Source of the DNA: Vespula vulgaris
Lineage: Eukaryota > Arthropoda > Insecta > Hymenoptera > Vespidae
Length of the DNA stretch: 64,000 bases
Assembly (NCBI RefSeq): GCF_905475345.1
Contig: NC_066587.1
Span: 12,441,558-12,505,557 of the forward strand
Direction of reading: 5' to 3'
A program made the position numbers and the translations under genes. Positions 36,009 through 49,110 of this stretch are shown here, in pieces; positions within the stretch are counted from its first letter, which is position 1, and the number at the start of each line of letters is the position of its first letter. The notes under the pieces were generated by a model. The model saw nothing but the letters and a program-made list of their open reading frames with translations, was not told the DNA's origin and did no database searches.

Positions 36009-36720
36009 TAAAATGTTGAATGTAAAGTTGAAAGATAAACAAACGAAATAAAAGTTTTGCAGGTAGCAATGTCGAACCCACGTAGAGAAAATCAATTTCA
36101 CGTATCGTCGAAGCAACGATGCAGATTCGCAGAATAGCGAAGCGAAACGGTTTCTCATCAGCCATGTTTTTCATAGTCAATCACTTTTCCATTTGATGCT
36201 GAATGTTGACCTCAATTTCGCGTATGCACCTACCACTGTCACAAAATCATTTTCGTTTGTAAGTGAAAGAGAGACAGAGAGAGAATGGAAGATTAACAAG
36301 AACGAGGAGAAATGTAAATGTTCGAATCGAGATAGCCAACGAGATCACGTAGAAACGCTTCTGTGAGTTTCGATGAATATGCTTTATCGTATCGATTGAC
36401 CATCTCAATCTCTTCGCTTAATTCCCATCATGAATTTACAATACTAAATAATCATATTTCTATTACATGGTAATAATGTATAACAAAGATAATATTAATA
36501 ATGATATTCATAAATGATTATTTCATCGGGATATCGTAAACCAAATGAAATTCCTTTTTACAATTGTAATATCAGCTCTTTCTACGATATTACCGTTACA
36601 TGTAATTAGTATTATGACAGATCTATCATATTTTTACAAAGCGGTAAGAGATGTTGGATTATAATAGAAAAAATAATTGAAGAGAAAGAAAATATCTCTC
36701 TCTTCCTCTCTGCATACAAA
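36009..36720. other. Gene-free AT-rich DNA
   Basis: Unique sequence with a short GA-rich stretch at 36267-36285. Nothing else is seen. Confidence 0.65.
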
Positions 36721-36847
36721 ATACATATATATATTCTGTAATGTATAATATATATTCTGTATATATATATTTTTTCTATAGATATATTTATATATATTTT
36801 CTCTCTTTTGAATTATAAAAAGAGAAAGAGAGAGAGAGAGAGAGAGA
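36721..36847 (+). repeat. (TA)n-rich tract followed by (GA)n
   Basis: Interrupted TA arrays (36721-36800) containing two TATATTCTGTA-type units, then a GA array at 36827-36847. Confidence 0.9.
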
Positions 36848-38810
36848 ACAAAAAACTAGCTTCCGTTTAATGAATCAATTATAAAAACCTGGAAGCTCGA
36901 AAAAGCAAGATCCAGAGTTTATTCACCTTGGTGCTCGTTCAAAGATGCTCAACAATAAAGGCACGTTCTTTCTCGTTAGAACAGAACTGAACATCGAGGT
37001 GTTCCTTCCTTCATCGATGGCCTGTAAGGACTTATTCCTTCCTATTATATTTATTATATTTCAAACGCGGACATCCTCCAAGAGAAATGAATTTCGAAAT
37101 AATCAACCCCGCGTAAATAAACTCGTCTCATTGACATCGATCGCACGCTATTTTTTCTTCTTGTGTTTTCGTTATCGCCAACCCCTATATACCTTTTATT
37201 GATTATTGAAATACGGATAAAAATTAATAAGAAATTATCTTAAACGACAATTAAATATACCTCTTTTATTTTTTCTTAATTTAACATTGATGAAAAAAAT
37301 AGATTTATCGATTGACGATTTAAAAGGTTAAAAAAAAAAAAAGATAAAGGATTATCAATTCAAAAGATTTAAAAGAGTTTTGAAATAGTGTGTGAAAATA
37401 AATATAAAAATTCGATTCAAAAGAGAAATCATTTTAAAGTTCAATGAAAGAACAACGCGTGAACAATCGTGAAATCGTTTCGAACGTGCGCAAGCCTGCA
37501 GGTGCATGTACGTGGAGTTTAAAGGGTTGAGGCAGGGTACATTCTTCGGTTAAAAAAAATATCGTTAATAGTCGTCCAGACGTCGATCGAAACGCGTGCC
37601 ATTAGCCGATTAATGGCACACTGTGCGCTCTTGCAAAAGTTTGCAATACTCCGACGTAACGCTTGGATTCGAAACGTTTTCATTTCACGCAACAACAACA
37701 ACAGGAAATAAACAACAACGCGATAAAAAAGAGAGGAAATAAAACAAAACGCACAAATCTCCGGATCCCGGACGATTTCGACCATCGGATATATGCTGTC
37801 TGCGAGAAAAATAATTATTTTCGAATCGTGCTTTATGAACACGTGGAAACAAAGGGAAATAAAATGCATGACATTTCAAATGAAATTCTTTTGGTACGAA
37901 TGATTTTATCAAATCAATTTGAAAATAGAACCGTGCTGACAAAATTTTAGGTGAATTTGAATCGAAAGGATTGACTGTCGAAAAAAAACGAGAGGGAGAG
38001 AGAGAGAGAGATGAATTCATCGAACGTACGTGAATAAATTGTATAACGAATGAAAAAAAAAATTTGGCGAAGGAAAAAGAGAAAGATAGATAGAGATAGA
38101 CGAAAAGAACGAATCGGTACGTACTTGGTGATGAAGAAGAACGTTTGTATCGTCTGTAACTTTTAATTACGATGAAAATGAGACGAAAGTTCCGGGTCTT
38201 TCGGATCAAGCAAAAGATAAAGGTACTTAATGATATAAGCTTATCTTTTTCTCTTCTTTCTACTCTCCCGTCAAGAACTTTTCCATGTTGTTAACCTTCC
38301 TGTGCCCTTCTTTCAATTTTTCCCTGTCTCCTTAGCTTTCACGGATGCGATAAAACGTAGGTTTTTTCTATGTAAAGGCTAAAAAAAACGTGCATTACAT
38401 TTTTTCTCCTTCTCTCTCGATCAGATAAACTCTATAAGAGTAATAAAATAAGTAAGAAAATATCAAAGGATTTTAAGAGATAACAAAATTTAATCGTTCG
38501 TTTCCATATTGCTTTCGTTTTTACACTTTAGATAAGTAACTTTTTAAAACTTACATCTTGTATCAAAAATATTTATTACACGTTACAATATTTTTCGGCA
38601 TAACGTTGCAAATTTTCTACCAAGATGTTTCCTAATGGAGGTATCAAATTTAGAAAAATAATATATATAAGAGCGTTATTAAAAGTGCATTTCCATGGAT
38701 ATCGCTAGAGGAAAAAAGGACGAAAGAGAAATCTCCATCAAGTCTAACGCGATGTCAGACGCGTATCAGGTTGCCCGACGTCTACGAAAATTGCGAACTC
38801 GTGAGTGTAA
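36848..38810. other. Gene-free DNA
   Basis: Mostly AT-rich. It includes a near-palindrome TTGCAAA-AG-TTTGCAA at 37631-37646, a GA array at 37990-38011 and A-rich tracts. A 174-codon minus frame (37685-38209) is partly repeat-derived and unrecognised. Confidence 0.6.
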
Positions 38811-38837
38811 GAGAAAGAGAGAGCGAGCGAGCGAGCG

Positions 38838-38887
<50 letters not shown>
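38811..38887 (+). repeat. (GA)n-(GAGC)n-(GA)n compound array
   Basis: A short GA run, five GAGC units (38821-38840) and then about 23 uninterrupted GA units (38841-38887). The GAGC block is a variant expanded inside the array. Confidence 0.95.
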
Positions 38888-38896
<9 letters not shown>

Positions 38897-39783
38897 TGGA
38901 ATTTTCTCGAAGAACGAAAAACACGCGGATAGAAGGGACTCCATTTTACGCTTCTCAAGAGATTAAAAATTACGATACCTACGTTGACTGAATTCTCTCA
39001 TCCGAAATTCGTGTAGATATAACAGATGGCCCGACCGATTGGCACCAGTATAAAAATCGAGAAAATGCTTTATCTCTGTATATTCGTGTAAGTATATTTA
39101 TTTACGTTTAACGGGGTTACTTTGATATAAATTATTAATGAGTATACATATTCACGATAAAAATCACAGAGAGAGAAAGAGAGAGAGAGAGAGAATGAGT
39201 TAGAGAAAACTCGTTCTTTTTGGTCCATAGTAACGGTAATGTCTGAGCCATCCAACGAATTGCTTTGAACAAACATATTCTCTTTCTCTTCAAACAAGCG
39301 CGAGTAAGCGTATGCAAGGAGATAAAAGTATGATAAAAAAGAAAAAGGAGAAAATAAAAAACATACATACACACGCGCAGAAAAAAATGTGTATTCTATG
39401 CATGATCTTATCGTAAATTACATAAATCACCTACTATTTATTTTACCTAGATACTAGTAAAATTTAGTCGATGTTTATAAAAAATTGTAATAGAATCGAT
39501 CGTTTACGATTCACCTTTATCGATTCACTGTAACTAGGCTCGATTGAATTGTTCCGATACCTTATATGCGCGCCAAACTATTATAGAGTTGAATTTTTCC
39601 TAGAGAGTTTTTCGATTCATGCCAACGACATAAATGTGTCCGATAAAACTATAAATTAGCGAACTATACGATCGTCATCGATTTTGTGCAACATTTTCTC
39701 ATTCGCACGCGTGGCAAGTGCCATTAAATAGACGCAAAAAAAGGAAATAGTGAAAAAGATAGGAAAACAGAGTAAGAGAGGAA
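38888..39783. other. Gene-free DNA with one GA array
   Basis: A GA array lies at 39168-39194. Minus frames over it (39070-39374) are repeat-derived. The rest is AT-rich unique DNA. Confidence 0.65.
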
Positions 39784-39809
39784 GAGAGAGAGAGAGAGAG
39801 AGAGAGAGG
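39784..39809 (+). repeat. (GA)n microsatellite
   Basis: Twelve to thirteen uninterrupted GA units. Confidence 0.95.
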
Positions 39810-41710
39810 AAGAAGAGCGTAAATCGGTGACACGATTCAACGGCAACGTAACTAAAGCCAGTCACCATCTGCCGACACTATTTTATAAATATTTATACTC
39901 GCATGGCCTGATATATTTAGTCGTCGAGGGAACGATTCCCGCGGAATCGTACAACGACATTGGCCAATTCTTTTCCACTTCGCCTTCGCTCAGTAGGAAA
40001 AGAGGAATAGAGAGGGAAAGAGAGAAAGAGAAAGAAAGAGAGAAAAAGAGAGAAAAGCCGACGGTATTTTTAGCCATGTTTCGGTCTTTTCAACGTCATC
40101 CAGACGAACTCTCGCGTCGTTGTTACGTTCGTTCTTCTTTTCTCTGTTCACTCGACTGCACGTTCGACGATGTCGAGCGATTAGATTCTTGCAGCTCTAT
40201 CCGCTTTACGGAAAGAATTTTATTTATTTTTATATGTGGATCGTTCGTTATAAAGCGAGGGAAGATCTTTTATTAAATACCAAAGTGAACAAATTTTTGC
40301 TTGCTTTTATTCTTCGCAGTTGAATTTATTTAAAAAATTTTTCTTCAATATCCGTATATATTGTTAGAAGAATCTTAATCCGTCGCGCTTATTCTAGCTT
40401 TTTCTACTCTCGATAAATATATCTGTATATATATATATATAGTGTTTTATAGAGACAACGTTAAAGAATGCAAAGGATCATGCTGACAAGTTGAGCGACG
40501 TTTAACAAACAGCAGCTGATGTCTGGAGAGTTCCTAAAGTAACATTACCAATGGCAAAGTTCAGCCACGTCATTCATATACTCACCACTCGACTACCACC
40601 ATAAGCGATACGTATGTTCAGTAATTTGTAGTAAAACGACTCTCTACCGATGTCATACGCTCGACAGTTTTAAATTCTCGACACATCCCTTTATTATATA
40701 CCCGTACATATATGTACGGTGTTACGTTATTCTTTATAGAAAAAATTATCAAATAATCGTTTACGCATTACCAAACATTTCCTATTTTCCTGATTTCTAT
40801 ATTTTTCATATCTTTGTTATTCACCTATTTTACACGATTTAGAAAAACGAAAAACTTAAAGTTGAACTCGAAGAAATTATATCTATAGATAGCCTTGCGA
40901 ATGAATTGGCTCGTAATAAAAATAATTGCTCGTAATTAAAAATCTTTGAGACGTCTGATTTACAGCGAAGAAAAGGAAAAGAGAAAAATAAGTTTATAAT
41001 ATCCTTATTTTCGTTCGATCATAAAACAACTGTAAAATTCTTCAAAGAAAGAGAAAGAATGCAGAGTAATATTTTCGGATGCGTTCTCGTAAATATTCCT
41101 TCAGTGATATTTCTCATGCTACGTTATCCAGTTACGGATAATAGTTCGTAAGGAATTATGGGAACACCCTGTGTAAAATCAAGCGCAGAGGAGGTTTCAG
41201 GCACGTGGTGAGTTCACGTAATTGATCGTAACGTTGAAGTTAAGCGAAGTCCTGGCGATGAGGCGAGCGCTCAATGTGAATGAACTTGATTAATTGCTCG
41301 TCTGAGTCACGAATTAGCGTGTGAATGGATGACCTCGATGGAGATGCAGGATAGATAGAGAGAGAGAGAGAGTAGAGGTACCAGTTAATGCTGGTGGCGT
41401 AGATTTCTAGCATCGACAGCAACTACTGTTACTGTTAAAACGAATGAAAGTGACGAGAGTCGCTAAGAACTTTCAATTCGATGGTCAGCCCAGTTTGCAT
41501 TGATTGCCCGCTCGTTTATCGAGTGCCTTTCGATAGAAATTGATTTTCACAAAAGAAGAATTTACTGGCCCTCACTTTGGCCAATTTTTTTTACGATCGA
41601 ATTTTTTAATTAAACGGATATGTCAATCTTCAACTTTTCTTCAACTTTAAAAAGTAAAAAGCAGAAGCAGGAATAGTTCAAATTCTTTGTAAAATGTATT
41701 TATAATTGTT
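39810..41710. other. Gene-free DNA
   Basis: Contains a GA/A-rich tract (40009-40056), a short TA array (40427-40440), CpG-richer unique stretches at 40490-40610 and 41160-41340, and a GA-type array at 41351-41372. A 149-codon plus frame (39827-40276) has a purine-repeat centre and no recognisable domain. Confidence 0.6.
40702..40719. other. Perfect 18-bp palindrome
   Basis: CCGTACATATATGTACGG is exactly self-complementary and is the longest perfect palindrome I noticed outside simple repeats. Its centre, CATATATG, is TA-rich. A dimeric binding site, cruciform or insertion remnant are possible. Confidence 0.6.
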
Positions 41711-41780
41711 TTATATATATATGTGTGTGTGTATATATATATATGTATGTATATATGCATGTATGTATGTATGTATGTAT
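41711..41780. repeat. (TA)n-(TG)n-(GTAT)n compound repeat
   Basis: TA, then GT, then TA, then GTAT/GCAT units in direct succession. Confidence 0.95.
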
Positions 41781-42910
41781 AAAATCTGTTTTATTAAAAA
41801 AGATTCCTACATCACATAATATATAAAGAAATATTAAAAATTTAAGAAAACAGATTTCCAAAATACATATGTGATAGTTAATAATTATACAATACGATCG
41901 CCATTTCAAATTATTTTCTTTTTTTTTCCTTTGTAACAAATTGTTGTTCGAAAAAAAAAATAAAACAAAACAAAAGATAGGAACTCTCATTTAATCGACG
42001 ATGGATCAAAGAAACGTTCTCGATTTAAGACCGTTCGAAGGGAACGCGCGCACGAAGGGTGAAGAGCTCCGCCTTTTTCGCCGATATTATCGTCCGAAAC
42101 TATTTTTTATTCCCCTAGAGAGCAAATGAAAAGGAAAGGAGAGTGGAAAAAGAGAGAAGGAGAAAAGGAAAGAGAGAAAGAGAGAGAAAAGGAAATCGTT
42201 TCAGGCTCACGTTGATTAGTTCTCCCGCGATATCTTTCGATTCCTCTTTCGATCTCTCGAAATGAATGGAAAGAGAGAATGAAGAATACATCGTATTTTC
42301 GATTCTTTTATCGATATCTATTTTATTCTCTCCCTTTTTCTATTTCGAAATTTAATATTCTTATTGAACAACGTAATGCAAAAAATTGGTATATATCGAT
42401 ATATCGATAAAAAAAAATAAAAAAACTGATAACTCCCAAGTCCATTACAATCGTGTATTCGCATAAAACGTAAAATCGAAAATCAACGGACCGCATGAAC
42501 AATAACAAACGATATTTCGCGATTCGTAAATCATATTAACGATTTTCGCAGTCACCAGACCGTTATTCAGCTTATATCGAACTGTCAACGAGCACTGATG
42601 GCATCTACGTTACTATCTCTCATATAACTTGCTTTCTTATTCATAAATCGATTAACATTTCTTTTGAACATTCTCCGTCGTTATCTACGAAATTTATCGT
42701 CGCATATCGATAATTTGGTATCGAATAAAAAGGTGACGATATCTTAGCGAACTTTGTCAAATAATTGGAAATTTATGAAAAGTCGTAAGCGAATTCCGAC
42801 GAAATATTTTGACACGCAATATCCTTCGACCCCACGCAGCGAATCTAATTTCGTTAGAAGTGCTCTCTGCTACGAATCGAAATTGAATTTTGACGGAGTG
42901 CGACGTACTT
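41781..42910. other. Gene-free DNA
   Basis: AT-rich, with a 70-base purine tract at 42128-42196. Nothing recognised. Confidence 0.65.
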
Positions 42911-42973
42911 TTCTTTCTCTCTCTCTCTCTCTCTCCTCTCTTTCTCTTTCTCTCTTCCTCTCTCTCTCTTTCT
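42911..42973 (+). repeat. (TC)n-rich pyrimidine tract
   Basis: More than 60 bases of uninterrupted C/T, mostly TC units. Confidence 0.95.
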
Positions 42974-43200
42974 AACTCATACATGCACGCGCAAGTAGAA
43001 AAAACATTTTTTTCGAAGACAAAGGTTCCATCGAATGTTTGACACAAAACAGAAAAACGAAATGGTCATGGACAATTCGTTTATTTGTTTCCCAGAAAAA
43101 CACTTGTGTCGATATTAATTATCAACGATGAACAATACCATTTGATGAAATCGGCCATGAATGTTGATGGAAACAAATAAAAAAGAAAATGAAGTAAAAT

Positions 43201-43308
43201 AAAAAAAAAAAAATACATAAATCGTCAAGAATAGTCAAGTAACACCAATCGTTGAAAATCTTATAGAATAAATAACTGCGGCCAAAAACGCATACCCTTT
43301 CGATCTCA

Positions 43309-43347
<39 letters not shown>
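43201..43347. repeat. Poly(A) and (AT)n arrays
   Basis: A 13-base A run at 43201-43213 and about 17 uninterrupted AT units at 43313-43347, separated by 100 bases of unique DNA. Confidence 0.9.
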
Positions 43348-43351
<4 letters not shown>

Positions 43352-43429
43352 AATGCAGACGCACATAGATACAAAACTAGGAACGGAGCAATCCAAAGTG
43401 ATAGATAACAGGACGTCCTTGGTCTCTGC

Positions 43430-43718
43430 TCGTTTTCTCGCCAAGTTCGGCTCGCCGCCGATAAATTATTCCACCAAAGATTGTTTTCCCTTTCCCGTCG
43501 TGCACGATCTAGTCGAAAGTAGCGGAGAGTAGTGGTAGATGGAAAAGGAAAAGGAGTGGGAGGAGTAGAAAAGGTCAGGGGGTCGGATGAGACGGATGAC
43601 TCTCCGAGAGACGGTGTAAAAACGGTGAGATTGCTAGCAGGGAGTCAAGCATGGGGTGGGTAATCTAATATTATTGTGACTCGCTGTCGGTGGTAGAGCC
43701 ACCCCTTATTCGCTATCA
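43430..43718. other. GC-richer unique segment with nested inverted repeats
   Basis: Higher G content on the plus strand than its surroundings, with no long open frame. GGGGTGG at 43653-43659 is complementary to CCACCCC at 43699-43705. Within it GGTGG (43689-43693) and CCACC (43699-43703) make a tight 5-base-loop hairpin, so the 3' arm can pair with either partner. Confidence 0.35.
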
Positions 43719-43762
43719 GAAAGAGAAAGAGAGAGAGAGGGAGAGAGAGAGAGAGAGAGAGA
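43719..43762 (+). repeat. (GA)n microsatellite
   Basis: An interrupted GA array with a 22-base uninterrupted end. Confidence 0.95.
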
Positions 43763-45385
43763 ATCAAAACGTGAAAATTGCTGGGATTTCTGATTGTCCA
43801 GATTTACAAAAGCATAACATAAAAAGCATTTTAATCATAATTTTAATTTATGCTCAGCCTATTATATTAAAATCTTCAATAGCTTTTCTTTCATAAAAAC
43901 TTTTGTTCGTACTTTTGTCCTCTCCATTTGTAGATAAAAAATCGTGTGGTGCTTCATAGATCAAAATATTTTTTATCTCTCCTTTCAATCCATAACTATT
44001 ACATACTATACGTATAATATGTATGTCGAAACCCACGTTCAATCGGATAAAATGATTATTACAAAGGATCGATCAATTAACTAAACTTTTCGGACGGTAG
44101 GATACTAATTAACCCTATTACCGATAATGCTTGCCGTCGGCGAAACGCGCTTTTAATCATCCGCACTTTGCCCACTCGCGATAATAAATCATATTAGAGA
44201 TTTTACACTGACTGTGTCGCTTCAAAAATGGTTATGTGACAACCCCGAAAAACGAGGAGAGTGACGAACCCTACTCGATTATATGCGTCACCGAATGACG
44301 ATAGTTTTAATCAATATTTCGCATCGCGTACGATCGATTCTTTCTATACTAAAAAAATGAAAAAAAAAAAAAATGAGATTGTACGCAATGTTATTAGTTT
44401 GATCCATCGCGTTACATTAAGTTTGCTATGTATAATGCTATAGATTCAGTGATGTTTTTAAGTAAAGAAAGTTTAAAAAAAAAAGAGAAAGAAAGAAAAC
44501 AATTTAACAAGGACACTTTCAAATTGTTAATTTTATTCATTACTTAAAAACACTACAAAAAATAGGACTATAAAGAATAATAATAATTCGACACTTGAGC
44601 CACGAATAAATTGTTCGAAATAGGGGTGCATTCAACTTATGAAATTGTCAAGTGAAAAGAGAGAGAGAGAGAGAGAGGATGTGAGAAATGTCAGGATCGA
44701 ATTTACGTATGAGAAAGAGCGCATTTTCGAACGAAGACCAAATGGTAGAAAGAAGAAGAAGAGAGATGAGAGGTAGGACTTTAAAGGGGAGTCGAAAAGC
44801 TGCACGGTGCATCGCGTTGACGCGCTTCACGAGTAAAAAAAAAAAACAAAACAAAACAAAAAAAAACAAAACAGAAAAAAATTCATCCCTTCCTTCCCTT
44901 CTCGTACATTTAGTAGCCAGATGCGCATACATCGGATCCAATCACGCGCGTTTATTCAAGCTGTTTGCCCGGCGGACCGAAAGAAAAGAGAGCACGCGTT
45001 GGATGCTGGACGAGAGGATAGTTGAGAGAGGGTGGTCGAGAGGATCGACGCGATTCGTCGACTCTTCGTCGCCTTCGTAATAAGCCAAGAGTGATGAAAC
45101 GAAGAGAGGAGAACGAGGACATCTTGTTTTTTAAACTTGTTTTTCTCTCCAAGTAACGAAGGGTGCCAAATAAAAGATCTTTCTTCTTTCGAACGCTTAT
45201 TTTCGAAACGTTCCAAATGTTTTTTCCTTAATGAAAATATCTCCTTTCATTCGATTATCACCATAAATAAGTAACATTCAAACTTAAAAGGTCTATCTGA
45301 ACTTTTCTATTTCTTAACGCAACGTTTATTAATCTTATTTATCCGTAGATTTGATTTAAAAATCCAAGAAATCTGTAATAATGGA
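43763..45385. other. Gene-free DNA
   Basis: Contains a GA array (44657-44678), an A-rich AAAAC tract (44835-44880) and a CpG-richer stretch at 44930-45090. A 130-codon plus frame (44688-45080) and minus frames over the same DNA are Arg/Lys/Ser-rich and unrecognised. Confidence 0.55.
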
Positions 45386-45440
45386 TATCTATATAGGTAT
45401 ACATGTGTATGTATATGTATGTATACATATGTATGTATAT
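45386..45440 (+). repeat. (GTAT)n degenerate tetranucleotide repeat
   Basis: Repeats of GTAT/ACAT over about 55 bases. Confidence 0.85.
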
Positions 45441-48400
45441 TTATGAATATTTTTACAAAAAGAGCATCAATTTTGTTTCGTAAAAAGGAAAACCACGTAT
45501 CAGGTAACTGGCTTATAAATACCATATATCCGTTACATAAATACCGTTAAAGTCTTCCAACTTTTTTTTTTTACAAATAATTTATAACTCAGCCCATATA
45601 TCACGCTATACGCAGCCATATGAAAAGTAAATATCGGAATGTTACTACGGTTTTGGACCATATGCGACCGGATATACGGAATATACGGGAACGGGGTTAA
45701 TTTTCACAGCATCGTTACTTACTCCTATCATTGCCGGCCTTCTCCTCCCTATGAAACATCCAAACGCACTACGCTAATAAATTACGAGAGGCTCTGCACA
45801 TGTTCTGCTTTCTTCTTCTCGAATTTTTTATATCTCCGTGAGGAACGATTTTTTTTCATTTGTATTACCCTTTCTCTCCCCTCAGTCGTGATTCAAACGA
45901 TTTCACACAAAGAATTCAACCGTAGTACACAAAGTTTCGTAGGTTTTTATGTATCCTCAAGGATTCATTCGTTCGAAATGATCGAACAAGAAAAAAGATA
46001 TAGAAAGGATTACCTTATCGGTATAACGCATATTGTTATCAAACTTCGAATGAAAAAATTTAATATCATTAAATAACTCCGTAGATATACATCAAAGATA
46101 TAACAAGACATTGTTATGGGGAGTGTAGGAGGATATACAACGTCGACGATGTAAAATGATCGACTATCATATCACGCGCGTTTGCACAACGATGACAAAG
46201 GTGCGCTCATGTGCGATAACCGATAACCAATTCTGCTACCAAGAATCGTAGCCGACGAGGTCGATACACTCGATAATCGACACCCTTACTATGAACTGAT
46301 AAACTGATAAAACTTCTTCTTCTCTTTCTCGTATTAGTATGGTATTTACAACATACAACGAGGAATCTCTATATCCGGTGATATGATATTCTTTCGATAA
46401 AATTTAAGATAACGTCATAACGTATCGTGTCTTGAGTAGTATGTATTATCGAACTGATAACTATTGTTTTCATAAGAATGTAGTCTGGATTCATGGTAAT
46501 CGACGGATTCGTTTCATCGTTGTCCTATAAGACACGTGCGTGAAATAACGAAGAAGAAAAAATAAAAGTAAACTTTTAGTGTACAGTAATTTAACTTTCG
46601 TAATAATGAAAAACTTTTTCTATGTTACGAATGAAAAAAAAATGACTTGTTTAATACAACATATATGATATTGATATGGATCATTGAGAACGAATTGAAT
46701 CAACGAAATTTTGTCGATGATATTTTTTATATATCTGTGCTTGGAGAAATACAAAGTTTCTTTTTATCAAACGTACGAAATAACTATCATTAAATCGTCT
46801 TGTTCTATTTCTATTAATCCCTTAGAGTGATTAACAGCAATAATTAAAATGATCTTGCTTTAGTAATTCCTTCTTGTTTCATCAATAAAAAACTTGAGAC
46901 ACGCACGTTGTCCGTTATGCTCGATGTCACCGTTTCTCGCGCCATTTAACTGCACGTGTCGTAGCCGCTAATTTCAGCTCTTGTTTTTGACGAGATCGAT
47001 AATTACTGACTGAAAAGGTTCACGAAGATCGATGCCATCATTACTATTTCGCATGTCCAAGAACATTCCACTTTAGATCAATTATTTTTCCATATATGCG
47101 ATAAACTATTGTTTTACTCATTAAAAATAATTGACAATAAGATCATAGGAAAGATTTAAAAGTATTATCGAAGGAAATGATAAGATATAAATCTTTATAA
47201 GAAGAAAGAAAAGAAAAGAAAAATTAAATTTTTGACGGATATTAACGTAACGATAACGAGTAATTAACGTAACGATAAGATCATATCACCAAGTCCGATA
47301 TGCATTTTGATTTTATCAACTTTAATTTAATTATCTAACCAGGTACGACTAATTTAAAAATAATTATGCAGCTTATACGAATAATTTTGACCGAGACGTG
47401 ACTATCAAAATAAATCGTCTATTCGTTGCTAAGAGAAAAGTAGATACTAACCATGTAGAAATGTATTACATGACTTTTTACAACTCCGTAAGAGCTAAAA
47501 CGGTAGGAAAATGTAATAGTGTCTGTTTATATTTGTCGTACGTTGCGTGCATACGATATCGTTCCAACTCGTTTGGCTCTTTTACAAGCATTTCATAGTC
47601 TCACGCTTACAGTGCGTGAGATGGCGATTGTAATTTGCGATTACATTCATCCAACGCCAGTGATTCTCATACGTAATTTCGTGAATCGTTTGAAAGGATT
47701 TTATCAAAATATTTTATGATAAAATTCTTTCAAAAACTTTCTATTGAAAATTTTATCAACACTCCTCGTAATAAATTTTCGTTTTTTTTTTTTCATTAAT
47801 TACATACGTTTTTTGTAACTTACATACGTTTATAAAAATTCATAAGAAACGACTTTGAATATCACTGCATTAAAAATAGCAACTCGTCACGACACGCGAT
47901 CAACTCTAGTTTATGGCTTTATCGTTACAATTTCCTTGCCGATTATATAACTGCAATTTACAGGAACAAAACAGTAGATTGATGTGTGCTTAACGCGATC
48001 AGATAGAATAATTATCGTACAACGTACGCCACATTAAGATTAGAAAATATAAATGAACGTATATAAGGAAAGAGTTATAATAAATTCTCAATAAGGGAAT
48101 AATCGAGAATTTCTAAATATCAAAAGATAAAGGAGAAGTCAATATAAAGGAATCGTTATCTATACCTTCGATAGACTTCCACGAAGAATGATCTTGAATT
48201 TTGAGAATGTTTTCTAATATCGAATTGCAATAAATTTCTATCTCAACAAGAATAATTTATCTACCTCGTATTTGTAGTACGTAAAATAAATCCGCCAACT
48301 ATCAAAACGATTCTGATGAATCGAGACTAAGCGAAATCATATATCCGATTCTTTTCTTCCTTTTCTTCGTCATCGATATCACGTGTTTGACTGAATATGA

Positions 48401-48480
48401 TTCCATTGTCATAATTCTGATGATAACGCGAAAGTCGGCTTAAGAAAGATTGGATCTTTGATAGTTCCATCGATATATTT
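45441..48480. other. Gene-free AT-rich DNA
   Basis: A 145-codon plus frame (45639-46076) is not repeat-derived but matches nothing I know, and one frame of that length is expected by chance in a window this size. ATTAACGTAACGATAA occurs twice (47241-47256, 47263-47278). An 8-bp hairpin lies at 47599-47621. The rest is plain. Confidence 0.6.
47599..47621. other. 8-bp hairpin
   Basis: TCTCACGC (47599-47606) and GCGTGAGA (47614-47621) pair perfectly around a 7-base loop. A flanking G-T wobble would extend it to nine pairs. Confidence 0.5.
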
Positions 48481-48640
48481 ATTGTATATGCATATATACA
48501 TATATAAAATTACATTAAATTCATTCATGTATAATTTAATATATTAAAAATAATATATATGTAATAAACTATATAAAGTTTCTTATATACATATTAATAT
48601 AATAATATATAATAAAAAATATATATGTATATATAAAACA
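48480..48640. repeat. TA-rich low-complexity region
   Basis: Dispersed TATATA/TAATAT words over about 160 bases without a fixed unit. Confidence 0.8.
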
Positions 48641-48731
48641 ACATAAATCGATTCAATAATAACAATAATAGGTTATTAATTGAAAAATAACTTCTCGTTA
48701 GAACAAAAAGAGAGACAAAAAAGAAAGAGAG

Positions 48732-48735
<4 letters not shown>

Positions 48736-48770
<35 letters not shown>
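48736..48770 (+). repeat. (GA)n microsatellite
   Basis: Seventeen uninterrupted GA units. Confidence 0.95.
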
Positions 48771-48775
<5 letters not shown>

Positions 48776-48779
48776 AATA

Positions 48780-49110
48780 CAGGCAGGTCCACGTCGATCG
48801 ACAGGAACGCAGCCGAAGGCATCATCCGTTCGTGGACCACGGCGCGGCGTATGGGATTATGACAAATATACGAGATCGAGGAGACAAAAGATAACGGATG
48901 CGGGCTCGCTCGCAGGACGACGCTTAGGTGTAGTATAGGCGTGCGGGTCCTCGCACGTATACGTGCCAGGATGGTTAATGGCCACGCACGCAAACGGTTA
49001 CGGGTGATTTGTGCACTATTGTTCGCGGGCCAACGCGTTGTAAACGCGGCTCGCATGATACGCGATAGAGACTCGTTGTTGATAAGCGTCGTAGATACAC
49101 AACGTGCAAC
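48780..49110. other. CpG/GC-rich unique island with dyads
   Basis: Among the most CpG-rich unique DNA in the window. GGTCCACG (48786-48793) and CGTGGACC (48831-48838) are perfect 8-bp inverted repeats 37 bases apart. GTGCG/CGCAC (48941-48956) is a hairpin, and GCACGTATACGTGC (48953-48966) is a perfect 14-bp palindrome. Plus and minus frames are both open across it (48941-49345, 48676-49056) without recognisable motifs. Candidate promoter or enhancer. Confidence 0.35.

Noticed and set aside
45639..46076. 145-codon plus-strand frame of ordinary composition
   Set aside because: One or two frames of this length are expected by chance in 64 kb at this stop-codon frequency. No recognisable motif or splice context.
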